Shown in pieces: positions 1 through 8,754 of a DNA stretch of 64,000 nt (within the stretch, counting starts at the first letter, position 1; the number at the start of each line of letters is the position of its first letter). Both the position numbers and the translations under genes were made by a program. The stretch is from CAVSRC01 sp963781775 (GTDB lineage: Bacteria; Pseudomonadota; Alphaproteobacteria; Rhizobiales; Kaistiaceae). The notes beneath the pieces are model-generated. The model did not search any database. It was given only the letters and a program-made list of their open reading frames with translations, and was not told the DNA's origin. The stretch lies in assembly GCA_963781775.1 (NCBI GenBank), contig CAWAHE010000024.1, positions 248,001-312,000 on the forward strand, read 5' to 3'.

Positions 1-1575
1 GCGAACCTTGAGATAGGTTTCGACCAGCGTCTCGACCGCGTCGATCACTTCGTCGGAGGAAAAACCCTTGCCGATGATCTCGCCGACCGAGGTGTGCTCG
101 TCGCCGGAGCCGCCGAGGGTGAGCTGGTAGAACTCCTCGCCCTTCTTCTCGACGCCGAGAATGCCGATGTGGCCGACGTGATGGTGGCCGCAGGCGTTGA
201 TGCAGCCGGAAATCTTGATCTTGAGGTCGCCGATCGCTTGCTGCCGCGCCTGATCGGCGAAGCGTTCGGAGATGCGCTGAGCGATCGGGATCGAACGGGC
301 ATTGGCGAGCGCGCAATAGTCGAGCCCCGGACAGGCGATGATGTCGGTGACGAGGCCGGCATTGGCGGTTGCCAGATTTGCCTCGGCAAGCGCGGCGTGG
401 AGCGCCGGCAGGTCATCGAGCGCGACATGCGGCAGGATCAGGTTCTGCTCGTGACTGACGCGCACCTCATCGTGGCTGTAGCGCTCGGCAAGGTCCGCGA
501 TCAGGTCGAGCTGGTCGGCGGTGGCATCGCCCGGCGTGCCGCCGATCGGCTTCAGCGAGATCGTGACGATGGCATGGCCGGTAGTCCGGTGCGGCGCAAT
601 GTTCTGCGCCACCCAGGCGTCAAGCGCAGCGTTGCCGGCGCGCGCGCGCTGGAGCACGACGCTTTCCGCCGGCCGCGGCGCCAGATCGGGCGGCGCGAAA
701 TACGACTGGATGCGGCGCACTTCGTCGTCGGGGAGATGCAGTGCGCCGTGCCGGATGCGCTCCCACTCCTCCTCGACCTGGCGGCGGATCTCGTCGACGC
801 CGGCCTCGTGGACGAGGATCTTGATGCGCGCCTTGTATTTGTTGTCGCGCCGGCCAAAGAGATTGTAGACCCTGAGAATCGCCTCCGAGTAGGAGAGCAG
901 GTCCTCCTCGGGAAGAAAGTCGCGGACGAGATGTCCGATCATCGGCGTCCGCCCGAGCCCGCCGCCGACATAGACGGCAAAGCCGAGCCGGCCATTCGCG
1001 TCGCGCTTGGCATGCAGGCCGATATCATGGACCTGGATCGCGGCGCGGTCACGCTCCGCCCCGGTCACGGCGATCTTGAACTTGCGCGGCAGGAAGATGA
1101 ATTCGGGGTGCAGCGACGACCACTGCCGCAAGATCTCCGCGTAGGGCCGCGGATCGACGACCTCGTCGGCGGCAGCCCCGGCGAAATGATCGGCGGTGAC
1201 GTTGCGGATGCAGTTGCCGGATGTCTGGATGGCGTGCATCTCGACCGAGGCAAGATGGTCGAGGATGTCGGGAATGTCCTTCAGCGCCGGCCAGTGGAAT
1301 TGCAGGTTCTGGCGCGTGGTGAAGTGGCCATAGCCGCGGTCGTATTTGCGCGCGATGAAGGCGAGCATCCTGATCTGCGCCGCATTCAGCGTGCCGTAGG
1401 GAATGGCGATGCGCAGCATGTAGGCGTGCAGTTGCAGATAGACGCCGTTCATCAGGCGGAGCGGCTTGAACTGGTCCTCGGTCAGCTCGCCCGAAAGACG
1501 GCGCACGACCTGGCCGCGGAACTGCTCGACGCGTTCCTTGACGAAGTCCCGGTCGAATTCGTCGTAGCGGTACAT
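1..1575 (-). CDS. cysI: Nitrite/sulfite reductase, hemoprotein subunit (3' end cut by window)
   Basis: Siroheme/[4Fe-4S] enzyme of the assimilatory sulfite/nitrite reductase family, acting in the cytoplasm to reduce sulfite to sulfide. Both cluster-ligand motifs are visible near the C-terminus of the 525 codons present: C-x5-C in CPGLDYC and C-x3-C in CINAC, the second followed by GHHHVGHIGILG. The N-terminal half has the FTTRQNLQFHW stretch that lines the siroheme site. The ATG at 1575 overlaps the stop of the DUF2849 gene (ATGA), indicating translational coupling. The frame is still open at base 1, so the last few dozen residues lie outside. Downstream of siroheme synthase in the same operon, it obtains its cofactor from its neighbour. 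Sulfite is more likely than nitrite as substrate because of the cys-type context, but sequence alone does not settle that. Confidence 0.93.
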   Translation of the reverse strand, partial: MYRYDEFDRDFVKERVEQFRGQVVRRLSGELTEDQFKPLRLMNGVYLQLHAYMLRIAIPYGTLNAAQIRMLAFIARKYDRGYGHFTTRQNLQFHWPALKDIPDILDHLASVEMHAIQTSGNCIRNVTADHFAGAAADEVVDPRPYAEILRQWSSLHPEFIFLPRKFKIAVTGAERDRAAIQVHDIGLHAKRDANGRLGFAVYVGGGLGRTPMIGHLVRDFLPEEDLLSYSEAILRVYNLFGRRDNKYKARIKILVHEAGVDEIRRQVEEEWERIRHGALHLPDDEVRRIQSYFAPPDLAPRPAESVVLQRARAGNAALDAWVAQNIAPHRTTGHAIVTISLKPIGGTPGDATADQLDLIADLAERYSHDEVRVSHEQNLILPHVALDDLPALHAALAEANLATANAGLVTDIIACPGLDYCALANARSIPIAQRISERFADQARQQAIGDLKIKISGCINACGHHHVGHIGILGVEKKGEEFYQLTLGGSGDEHTSVGEIIGKGFSSDEVIDAVETLVETYLKVR

Positions 1576-1907
1576 CACGCGGCTCCGGTGAGTTTCGCCC
1601 GCTCGGCTTCGCCATAGGCGATCGTCGGCCCGCGGTCGGCGCGGATCTTCTCGCGCAACCGCGCCGGCACAGGCACGCCGTCCTTCACGTCCACGTCGAT
1701 CGGGTAGGCCTCGAGCACGATCTGCGCGTCGCTCTGCGCCTTGGCATAGGCAAGCGCGCCGTCGAGATCGGGACCGTCCTCGAGCACGCGCGCCTCCGCG
1801 ATGCGCACGGTCCAGCCGCCGTCATGATCGAGAAATACGACCAGCCCCTCGCGGAGATCGTTGGCGGTGATGACCTTGGCGGGACCTTCCTTGGCGGCTT
1901 TGAACAT
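1575..1907 (-). CDS. DUF2849 family protein
   Basis: A 110-aa cytoplasmic protein with no signal peptide or membrane segment. It matches in length and context the DUF2849 proteins found between siroheme synthase and sulfite reductase in alphaproteobacteria. It begins MFKAAKEGPAKVITAN and has the acidic stretch VFLDHDGGWTVRIAEA. It sits about 50 bp after cysG, and its stop overlaps the cysI start by one base (ATGA). Its biochemical role is not known. A helper role in sulfite reductase assembly or electron supply is an inference from its fixed position only. Confidence 0.85.
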   Translation of the reverse strand: MFKAAKEGPAKVITANDLREGLVVFLDHDGGWTVRIAEARVLEDGPDLDGALAYAKAQSDAQIVLEAYPIDVDVKDGVPVPARLREKIRADRGPTIAYGEAERAKLTGAA

Positions 1908-1960
1908 TCGCTCTCTATCTCTTTCCCTGTCCGGCCTGCGGCCGTCCCCGCCTCTTGTCC

Positions 1961-3376
1961 TCAGGCTGCCAGTTCGGCGAGCGCCGCCGGAGCGCCGGCG
2001 ATGGCACCGGCGGCGACCACGTCGCCGACGATCATCAGAACCGGCCCGGTCAGCTCGGCCCGGCCCGCGATCGCGGCCAGTTCGTCGAGGCGGCCGGCAT
2101 AGGCGCGGCGGTCCGGCCGCGAGGCGTTCTCGATGACGGCCACCGGCGTCGAAGCGTTGAGCCCCGCCTCGATCAGCCGCGCGGCGACCTTGGCTGCCAC
2201 CGTGCGGCCCATATAGACGGCGACCGTTGCGCCACTCAGCGCCAGGCCCGCCCAGTCGGGCAGCGTCTCGCCGTCGGCGTCATGGCCGGTGGCGAAGACG
2301 AGGCTCGACGCGGTGTCGCGCAGGGTCAGCGGAATCTCGGCTTCCGCGGCGGCGGCGAAAGCGGCGGTGATGCCGGGCACGACGTCGAACGAGACATTGG
2401 CCGCGCGCAACGCAGCCATCTCCTCGCCGGCGCGCCCGAAGATGAGCGGATCGCCTGACTTGAGGCGGACGACCCGCCGGCCGGCGCGCGCCTCGCTGAC
2501 GATCAGGCGGTTGATCTCGTCCTGGCTGGCGCTGTGATCGCCCTTGGCCTTTCCGACATGGATGCGGCGGGCGTCGCGGCGGCCCATCGCCACGATCGCT
2601 TCGGGTACCAGCCGGTCATAGATGATGACATCGGCTTCCTGGAGGGCGCGCTGGGCGCGCAGCGTCAGCAGGTCCTCAGCGCCCGGCCCGGCGCCGACCA
2701 GCGACACGTGGCCGGGCCACGCCGGGTCGATTTCCAGCGCACGCAGCGCCTCGTCCTCGGCCTCCTCGGCGCGGCCGGCGAACACTTTCTCGGCGATCGG
2801 CCCGGAGAAGAAGCGCGCCCAATAGCGGCGGCGCTCGGCAACCGAACCGAAGGCGCGCGTGACGCGATTGCGCAGCCTGTCGGCGAGCCCGGCGAGATCG
2901 CCGAAGGCGGGCGCCAGCATCGCCTCGATGCGCGCGCGCACATGGCGGGTCAGCACCGGCGCGACGCCTTCGCTACCGATGGCGACGGCCAGTGGCGCGC
3001 GATTGACGAGCGCCGGGGTATAGAAGTCGCAAAGTTCGGGGCGATCGACGACGTTGATCGGCACGCCGGCCTCGCGCGCGAGCGCCGCCACATCGCGGTC
3101 GCCCTCTTCCGAGCCGGTGGCCGAGAACACCAGCGCGGCGCCGGCAAGGTCGGTCACAGTCGGGGACGCCCCGCGCCAGTCGGCATGCGCCGCGATCACG
3201 GCAACGCCGGTCTCCTGGTCAAGCGACGCGGCGAAGACGACGATCTCGGCCTTGGTCTCGGCGAGCAGGCGGACCTTGGCGGCCGCCTCGGCCCCGCCGC
3301 CGACAACGACGACGCGACGACCGGCGACCTTGTGGAAGGCCGGGAACACGGCCAGTTTGCGGGCCGGTGCAGACAT
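1961..3376 (-). CDS. cysG: Siroheme synthase (trifunctional CysG)
   Basis: A 471-aa enzyme with the usual CysG fusion. The N-terminal half is precorrin-2 dehydrogenase/ferrochelatase with the NAD-binding VVVVGGGAEAAAKV motif at about residues 20-35. The C-terminal half, from about residue 215, is uroporphyrinogen-III C-methyltransferase, with VSLVGAGPGAEDLLTL, the RLKSGDPLIFGRAGEE motif and DVVPGITAA. Together they convert uroporphyrinogen III to siroheme, the cofactor of the CysI encoded two genes on. I start at MSAPARKLAVF (3376). An upstream in-frame ATG at 3415 would add 13 residues before the conserved N-terminus. It is the first visible gene of the cysG-DUF2849-cysI operon. Confidence 0.93.
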   Translation of the reverse strand: MSAPARKLAVFPAFHKVAGRRVVVVGGGAEAAAKVRLLAETKAEIVVFAASLDQETGVAVIAAHADWRGASPTVTDLAGAALVFSATGSEEGDRDVAALAREAGVPINVVDRPELCDFYTPALVNRAPLAVAIGSEGVAPVLTRHVRARIEAMLAPAFGDLAGLADRLRNRVTRAFGSVAERRRYWARFFSGPIAEKVFAGRAEEAEDEALRALEIDPAWPGHVSLVGAGPGAEDLLTLRAQRALQEADVIIYDRLVPEAIVAMGRRDARRIHVGKAKGDHSASQDEINRLIVSEARAGRRVVRLKSGDPLIFGRAGEEMAALRAANVSFDVVPGITAAFAAAAEAEIPLTLRDTASSLVFATGHDADGETLPDWAGLALSGATVAVYMGRTVAAKVAARLIEAGLNASTPVAVIENASRPDRRAYAGRLDELAAIAGRAELTGPVLMIVGDVVAAGAIAGAPAALAELAA

Positions 3377-3527
3377 CGTTCGGACTCCCTGCGGGGTGTC
3401 GCCGGCGAAGCGCAAACCGCCGACGATCCGCCGAAACTTAGGGAGTCGGCCGCGCAGTCACGACGACGCGCGTTCCAATCTCGGCAAGTGGCGGAGAAAA
3501 GAATTCCGGGCGGGTCGGCGGCCGCGC

Positions 3528-3554
3528 ACAAAAAGGGCCGGCGCGCCGGCCCTT
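3528..3554 (-). terminator. Rho-independent terminator after aglK
   Basis: A perfect 22-bp palindrome (AAGGGCCGGCG followed by its complement) at 3533-3554. On the minus strand it is followed by a run of five T. It lies 15 bp past the aglK stop and before cysG, so it ends the agl operon. Confidence 0.8.
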
Positions 3555-3569
3555 CCCCCGCTTCGAAGG

Positions 3570-4658
3570 TCAGCCGCGCGGGAAAGCCTGGCCCTTGCCG
3601 TCGAAGACGTGGAGCTTGTCGATTGGCGCCGACAATTGCACTTCCGAATTGCGCTTGATGGCAACGTTGCCTTCGAGCTTGGCGATAATCGGCTCGCCAT
3701 AGCCGCAATTGACGTAGAGCAGCGTCAGCTCGCCGAGTTGCTCGACGATATCGACCGTGCCGTGGAAGATCGGTTCGCCTCCATTGGTGAGCGACAAGTC
3801 TTCCGGACGGACGCCGAGCGTCCCCTTCTGGCCGACGGCGCTTGCCGGAATCTTCTCGTTGACGCGGACCGGATTGTGCTTGTCGGGGCGGACGCGGGCC
3901 TCGCCGTCGCCGGCCTCGATGGTGCAGGGAACCATGTTCATGGCCGGCGAGCCGATGAAGCCGGCAACGAACAAGTTCTGCGGCGTCTGGTAAAGCTCCA
4001 TCGGCGTGCCAACCTGTTCGATGATGCCGGCGCGCAGCACGACGATGCGGTCGGCGAGCGTCATCGCCTCGACCTGATCGTGCGTGACATAGACCATGGT
4101 GACGTCGTCCATGCGCTCGTGCAGCTTGGCGATCTCGATGCGCATCGAGACGCGCAATGCCGCGTCGAGGTTGGAGAGCGGCTCGTCGAACAGGAACACC
4201 TTAGGGTTGCGCACGATGGCGCGGCCGATGGCGACGCGCTGGCGCTGGCCGCCGGAGAGCTGCTTGGGCAGCCGGTCGAGGTAGGGCGTGAGCTGGAGGG
4301 TCTCGGCCGCCTTGCGGACGCTGGTGTCGATCTGTTCCTTGCTCGCCTTCGCCAGCTTCATGCCGAAGGCCATGTTGTTGTAGACGGTCATGTGCGGGTA
4401 GAGCGCGTATGACTGGAAGACCATGGCGATGCCGCGCAGCGCCGGCGGCAATTCGTTGACCTCTTCGCCGTCGAATTCGAGCGTGCCGGAGGTGATTTCC
4501 TCGAGGCCCGCGATCAGGCGAAGAAGCGTGGACTTGCCGCAACCCGACGGGCCGACGAACACCACGAACTCACCCGACTTGATCTCGAGATTGACTCCCT
4601 TGATGACATCGATCGAGCCGAACGACTTCTTGATGTCGCGCAGACGAAGCTCGCCCAT
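3570..4658 (-). CDS. aglK: Sugar ABC transporter ATP-binding protein (AglK/UgpC/MalK family)
   Basis: A 362-aa CUT1-family ATPase that energises the AglFG permease from the cytoplasmic side. Walker A GPSGCGKST is at about residues 37-45, the signature LSGGQRQR at about 134, Walker B VFLFDEPLSNLD at about 155 and the switch histidine in THDQVEAM. The C-terminal ~130 residues form the MalK-type OB-fold regulatory domain (GVRPEDLSL). It is last in the aglEFGK operon, 30 bp after aglG, and is followed by a strong terminator. The symbol rests on the AglE/F/G neighbours; the ATPase alone would only be called UgpC-like. Confidence 0.9.
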   Translation of the reverse strand: MGELRLRDIKKSFGSIDVIKGVNLEIKSGEFVVFVGPSGCGKSTLLRLIAGLEEITSGTLEFDGEEVNELPPALRGIAMVFQSYALYPHMTVYNNMAFGMKLAKASKEQIDTSVRKAAETLQLTPYLDRLPKQLSGGQRQRVAIGRAIVRNPKVFLFDEPLSNLDAALRVSMRIEIAKLHERMDDVTMVYVTHDQVEAMTLADRIVVLRAGIIEQVGTPMELYQTPQNLFVAGFIGSPAMNMVPCTIEAGDGEARVRPDKHNPVRVNEKIPASAVGQKGTLGVRPEDLSLTNGGEPIFHGTVDIVEQLGELTLLYVNCGYGEPIIAKLEGNVAIKRNSEVQLSAPIDKLHVFDGKGQAFPRG

Positions 4659-4688
4659 CCTAGTTTCCCCTCTTTCCGTCCATCGCGC

Positions 4689-5843
4689 TCATCCGCCCTT
4701 GACCGAGCCGGCGAGCAGGCCGCGCACCAGGTAGCGCTGCAGCGTGAAGAACACCGCCAACGGCACCATGATCGACACGAAGGCCGACGCGGTCAGGATC
4801 TCCCAGTCGCCGCCGCGCGACCCGAGCAGTTCGCGCAATCGTCCGGTCAGCACCAGTTGCTGTTCACTGTTGCCAAGGAAGACGATGGCGACCAAGAGGT
4901 CGTTCCACACCCACAGGAACTGGAAGATCGAGAACGACGCGAGCGCCGGCACCGACAGCGGCAGCACGATGCGCACGAAGATCTCGAAGTCGGTAGCGCC
5001 ATCGACGCGAGCCGATTCCATGATCTCGACGGGCAGGCCGGCGATGTAGTTGCGCAGCAGATAGATGGCGAGCGGGAGCCCGAATCCGGTGTGCGCCAGC
5101 CATATGCCGAGATAGGTCTTGGCGGGCACGCCGAAGAAGGCGCCGACGTCGTTGTAGAGCCGGAGCAGCGGTATCAACGACATCTGCAGCGGCACCACGA
5201 GCAAGCCGACGATCACCGACAGGATCAGCGCGCGCCCGGGGAAACGCATCCAGGAAAGCGCGTAGGCGGCATAGGCGGCGATCAGGATCGGGATGACCGT
5301 CGATGGAATGGTGACCGTCAGCGAGTTGATGAACGACTGGCCGATGCCGGCGGAGGTCAGCACCCGCTCGTAATTTTGCAACGTGAACTCGGGCGGCAAG
5401 GCCGCCGTGTAGAACAGACGCCGGCCGGTATCGTCGGTGGAGGGCGCGTCGGAGACCATCCGGTAGGTTCCGTCGCGCGCGACGGTCAGTGTCCCCCCGC
5501 CGCCGGGAAGGTCGGCGGTCTCGCCCGCCTTGAACTCGGTCGGATTGGTGATGCGCACGCCGAATGCGGTGATGTACCCCTTGCCGTCAAGCAAATTGCC
5601 GGTGAGCACGTATTTGCCGTTGTCCTCGACGGCTTTCGACGGCGCCTCAGTGCGGCCGATGAGATTCTGGTCGCTGGTCGTCAGCGCCGTCCACCAGCCG
5701 GAGACCGCCAGTTGGTCCTTGTCGCGGAACGACGAGACCAGGATGCCGAATGTCGGCGCCGTCCAGATGATGACGATCAGCAGGACCGCGAGATGAACGA
5801 AGTATTTTCCCCACTTGCGCCTGCGGCGCCTGACGGTAGCCAT
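4689..5843 (-). CDS. aglG: Alpha-glucoside-type ABC permease AglG
   Basis: A 384-aa inner-membrane permease of the MalG type. A single membrane segment near residues 18-40 is followed by a periplasmic insertion of roughly 100 residues (about 45-150), then by the usual five-helix core with the EAA loop IMESARVDGATDFEIF. That insertion is characteristic of AglG and unusual among CUT1 permeases. I start at MATVRRRRRKW (5843), only one base after the aglF stop; the upstream in-frame ATG at 5927 lies inside aglF. It pairs with AglF to form the channel. The substrate is probably an alpha-glucoside, but no alpha-glucosidase gene lies between aglG and aglK here. Confidence 0.9.
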   Translation of the reverse strand: MATVRRRRRKWGKYFVHLAVLLIVIIWTAPTFGILVSSFRDKDQLAVSGWWTALTTSDQNLIGRTEAPSKAVEDNGKYVLTGNLLDGKGYITAFGVRITNPTEFKAGETADLPGGGGTLTVARDGTYRMVSDAPSTDDTGRRLFYTAALPPEFTLQNYERVLTSAGIGQSFINSLTVTIPSTVIPILIAAYAAYALSWMRFPGRALILSVIVGLLVVPLQMSLIPLLRLYNDVGAFFGVPAKTYLGIWLAHTGFGLPLAIYLLRNYIAGLPVEIMESARVDGATDFEIFVRIVLPLSVPALASFSIFQFLWVWNDLLVAIVFLGNSEQQLVLTGRLRELLGSRGGDWEILTASAFVSIMVPLAVFFTLQRYLVRGLLAGSVKGG

Positions 5844-5844
5844 A

Positions 5845-6852
5845 TCAGCGCCTCGCCGCTTCGGCGTTGAGACGCCGGATGTTCCAGACCATGATTGGTA
5901 CGACGGCCAGCATGATGACGACGGCAATGGTCGCGCCGCGGCCGAAATCGCCGCCGCCGCGGAACATCCAGTCGTACATCAGGTTAGCGAGCACCTCCGT
6001 GTTCCACTGGCCGTTGGTCATCGCCAGCACGATGTCGAAGACCTTGAGCACGGTAATGGTGATGGTCGTCCACACCACGGCGATCGTGGCCCAGATCTGC
6101 GGGACCATGATGTAGACGAAGATGTGCCAGCCCTTGGCGCCGTCGATGGTCGCCGCCTCGATGGTTTCCTCGGGGATGCCGCGCAGCGCCGCCGACAGGA
6201 TGACCATGGCGAAGCCGGTCTGGATCCAGACCAGGATGACCATCAGGAAGAAATTGTTCCAGAAGGGAATGGTGATCCACGCCTGCGGGGCGCCGCCGAA
6301 CAGACCGACGATGGCGTTGAGCAGGCCGATCTGGGTCGAGCCCTCGCCGCGATAATCGTAGATGAACTTCCAGATGACGCTGGCGCCGATGAACGAGATC
6401 GCCATCGGCATGAAGACCAGGCTCTTGGCGATGTTTCCCCACCAGATGCGGTCGGTGAGGTAGGCGATGACGAGACCGCAGAAGGTGCTCGCCGCCGGCA
6501 CGACGATCAGCCACAGGAGGTTGTTGACGATCAATTCGCGGAACTGCTGATCGTTGATCGCCCACTGATAGTTCGCGAGGCCGACGAAATTCTCGCCCGA
6601 ACGGCCGAAGAAGCTCAGGCGCAGCGAATCGATGACAGGATAGACGAGATAAAGGCCGAGAAAGAGGATCGCCGGGCCGAGGAAGAGCCATGGCCGGATG
6701 GTGGCGGCGATCTTCTGGTTGCGGGCCGCCTGCAGCGCGCGGCCGCGCGGCGGCAGGACGAGGTCGAGGATCTTGTTCGCGCCGTAGAAATAAAGAGCGG
6801 CCGCCGCCACCCCGACTACGACTGTGACCAGCGCGCTGAACAGCTGCTGCAT
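5845..6852 (-). CDS. aglF: Alpha-glucoside-type ABC permease AglF
   Basis: A 335-aa inner-membrane permease of the MalF type. There is a first helix at about residues 5-28, a second at about 52-75, then the transport core ending with ETIEAATIDGAKGWHIF (EAA loop) and a last helix near the C-terminus. It follows aglE after 142 bp that contain a strong stem-loop, and its stop is one base from the aglG start. Both neighbours and the sequence agree with AglF of the rhizobial aglEFGAK transporter. Confidence 0.9.
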   Translation of the reverse strand: MQQLFSALVTVVVGVAAAALYFYGANKILDLVLPPRGRALQAARNQKIAATIRPWLFLGPAILFLGLYLVYPVIDSLRLSFFGRSGENFVGLANYQWAINDQQFRELIVNNLLWLIVVPAASTFCGLVIAYLTDRIWWGNIAKSLVFMPMAISFIGASVIWKFIYDYRGEGSTQIGLLNAIVGLFGGAPQAWITIPFWNNFFLMVILVWIQTGFAMVILSAALRGIPEETIEAATIDGAKGWHIFVYIMVPQIWATIAVVWTTITITVLKVFDIVLAMTNGQWNTEVLANLMYDWMFRGGGDFGRGATIAVVIMLAVVPIMVWNIRRLNAEAARR

Positions 6853-6943
6853 CGGGCTTCCCCCACCCCAACCCGGGCGCCGGCCCGTCTTGTGCGGGCC
6901 CCGCGGCTTGGCCGCCGCTTCACGCCGTCAATCGATCTTTCGA

Positions 6944-6970
6944 AGTCCCGGGCCAGTGAGGCCCGGGACT
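6944..6970 (-). other. Stem-loop between aglE and aglF
   Basis: An 11-bp perfect inverted repeat (AGTCCCGGGCC, 5-base loop) begins 25 bp after the aglE stop. There is no T-run on the minus strand, so it is more likely an mRNA-stabilising or attenuating hairpin than a full terminator. Such hairpins are a usual way to raise binding-protein levels over permease levels. Confidence 0.6.
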
Positions 6971-6994
6971 CGGTTTTGTGAAAGGCTACACGAC

Positions 6995-8356
6995 TTATTT
7001 GATCGCGTCCCAGGACTTCTGAATCTGATCGGCCACTTCCTGGGCGCTCTTGCCGCCCACGTAGTCGACCATGCCGGTCCAGAAGGCGCCCGCGCCGATC
7101 TTGCCGGGCATCAAGTCAGAGCCGTCGAAGCGGAACGTGGTCGCATCGAGCAGGACCTGGTTCTCGCCGCGCAACGTCTCGGTCGGATAAACATCCAGGT
7201 TGACCGTCTTCAGCGGCGTGAAGAAGTTCCACGCAGCCATGGCGACTTCGGAGGCGATCGGCGTCTTCAGGTATTCGATGAAGGCGCGCGCCGCCGGCGA
7301 GTCCTTGGTGATGGCGAACAGCGTGCCGCCGCCGAGCACCGGCTTGCCGAGGTCCTTGCTGGCATACGGCGGGAAGTAGAAGAAGTTGGCGTCCGTGCCG
7401 AGCTTGGTGCCCTCGGGGAAGAAGGCGGGGACGAACGACGCCTGGCGGTGCATGTAGCACTTCGGCGGGGACGAGAAGAGGCCCTTCGGGCTGTCGCGGA
7501 AGTCGGTGGAGGCCACCGCCGCGGCGCCGCCGTCGACGAACTTGTCGTTCTTGGCGAACCATCCGAAGTCCTCGATCGCCGCGACGACGCGCGGGTCGTT
7601 GAACTTCACCTCGTTCGTAACCCAGCCGTCATAGACCTCCGGCGGCTGCGTGCGCAGCATGAAGTCCTCGACCCAGTCGGTCGCCGGCCAGCCGGTCGCG
7701 GCGCCGGAACCCAGTCCGATGCACCACGGGGTGCCGCCGTCCTTGACGATCTGCTCGGTCAGCGCCTTCAGCTCTTCCATCGTCTGCGGGATCTTGTAGC
7801 CGGCATCCTTGAAGTTCTCCGGCACGTACCAGACGAAGCTCTTCAGGTCCGCCTTCCACGGGAACACGAACAGCTGCTTCTTGCCGTCCTTGCCGGGATA
7901 GGTCGAAAGATCGACCCAGGACTGGCCGGCGGCGTAGTTGTCGACCAGCCATTTCTGCGTGGCGTCGTCCAGGGGAGCGATAAGGCCCTTCGACGCGACG
8001 TCGGCGGCGAGGCCGGGTTGCGGGAAGATGGCGATGTTTGCCGGGCTGCCCGCCTGGGTGTCGATGACGATCTGCTGCTCGAACGAGTCGGAGCCGGAGT
8101 TCTGGAGGGTGACCCCGGTGGCCTCCTGGAAATAGGCGAGCACCTTCTCGAAGCCGTCCTTGTCGCCGGTCAGCCACGGCCCGAAGATCGAGAGCGTCTG
8201 ACCCTTGAGGTCATATTTGTCGGCAAAGTCGTGGTAGCTCTTCCAGTTGAACTTTGAATCCCCATCGATCGGATAGGGCAGTTCGGCCGCCGCCACGGAC
8301 CCGGCGGAAAACGCCAAGATCGCGGTGCAGGCCAACAGTGCATGGCGAAGTTTCAT
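6995..8356 (-). CDS. aglE: Alpha-glucoside-type ABC substrate-binding protein AglE
   Basis: A 453-aa periplasmic binding protein. It has a Sec signal peptide (MKLRHALLACTAILAF..., cleavage likely after SVAA) and a mature region with ATGWPATDWVEDFMLR and DFRDSPKGLFSSPPKCYMHRQ, which I recognise as typical of AglE. It delivers a sugar, probably an alpha-glucoside such as trehalose, sucrose or maltose, to AglFGK. The start at 8356 follows a strong GGGAGG ribosome site; the in-frame extension upstream lacks a signal peptide. It is the first gene of the operon, transcribed from the region shared with the LacI regulator, where LacI-type operators are present. Confidence 0.9.
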   Translation of the reverse strand: MKLRHALLACTAILAFSAGSVAAAELPYPIDGDSKFNWKSYHDFADKYDLKGQTLSIFGPWLTGDKDGFEKVLAYFQEATGVTLQNSGSDSFEQQIVIDTQAGSPANIAIFPQPGLAADVASKGLIAPLDDATQKWLVDNYAAGQSWVDLSTYPGKDGKKQLFVFPWKADLKSFVWYVPENFKDAGYKIPQTMEELKALTEQIVKDGGTPWCIGLGSGAATGWPATDWVEDFMLRTQPPEVYDGWVTNEVKFNDPRVVAAIEDFGWFAKNDKFVDGGAAAVASTDFRDSPKGLFSSPPKCYMHRQASFVPAFFPEGTKLGTDANFFYFPPYASKDLGKPVLGGGTLFAITKDSPAARAFIEYLKTPIASEVAMAAWNFFTPLKTVNLDVYPTETLRGENQVLLDATTFRFDGSDLMPGKIGAGAFWTGMVDYVGGKSAQEVADQIQKSWDAIK

Positions 8357-8407
8357 GGTGGGAACCTCCCTCGAGAGAACCGTCAAGGAGGGGGTATACC
8401 GCGCGCT

Positions 8408-8422
8408 CCGTCGGACCGACGG
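8408..8422. promoter_or_regulatory. Dyad upstream of aglE
   Basis: Perfect palindrome CCGTCGG-A-CCGACGG, 52-66 bp before the aglE start codon. It differs from the AAAGCGCTTT elements nearby, so it may be a site for another regulator or a leader hairpin. No function can be read from sequence alone. Confidence 0.35.
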
Positions 8423-8482
8423 TCCGCGGTCTGCTCCCTCCCAAAAGCGCGGAGGCCCGCCGGGTTTTTCCGACCGTCGGCC

Positions 8483-8494
8483 CAAAGCGCTTTG
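8483..8494. promoter_or_regulatory. LacI-family operator 1 (aglE side)
   Basis: Perfect 12-bp palindrome CAAAGCGCTTTG with the central CG typical of LacI/GalR-family operators, 127 bp upstream of aglE. The same AAAGCGCTTT core recurs next to aglR. I infer binding by the adjacent LacI regulator. Confidence 0.6.
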
Positions 8495-8543
8495 AGCGTC
8501 ATCATGGTTGAGGCGGCGCAACCGAGTCAAGCGATGAAACTTT

Positions 8544-8555
8544 GAAAAGCGTTTC
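8544..8555. promoter_or_regulatory. Degenerate LacI-family operator 2
   Basis: GAAAAGCGTTTC: outer GAAA/TTTC arms are symmetric, the centre is imperfect. It lies between the two perfect sites in the aglE-aglR promoter region and could support looping or cooperative binding. Confidence 0.4.
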
Positions 8556-8715
8556 GCGGCGCAGCAATAGATTTGCCGTACGCGCCCAGTCTTCATTGGT
8601 ATTTCCGAAAATCATGTTTGATTCCATCGGGGTTGGTGCAACGCTGCATTGCACCATCCTTTGTCGCGTGCGGCCTGCCACCGGCAATCTACTGTCACCA
8701 GTCTTGCGTCAGTTT

Positions 8716-8731
8716 TTGAAAGCGCTTTGAA
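8716..8731. promoter_or_regulatory. LacI-family operator 3 (aglR side)
   Basis: TTGAAAGCGCTTTGAA, with the perfect palindromic core AAAGCGCTTT at 8719-8728. It ends 24 bp before the aglR ATG, so it would block the regulator's own promoter (autoregulation, inferred). Confidence 0.65.
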
Positions 8732-8754
8732 TACGCCGAAAGGTGGCGCAAGCG

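Noticed and set aside
8502..8730. Short open frames in the aglE-aglR promoter region
   Set aside because: They overlap the operators, have no ribosome sites and no hydrophobic or conserved segment.
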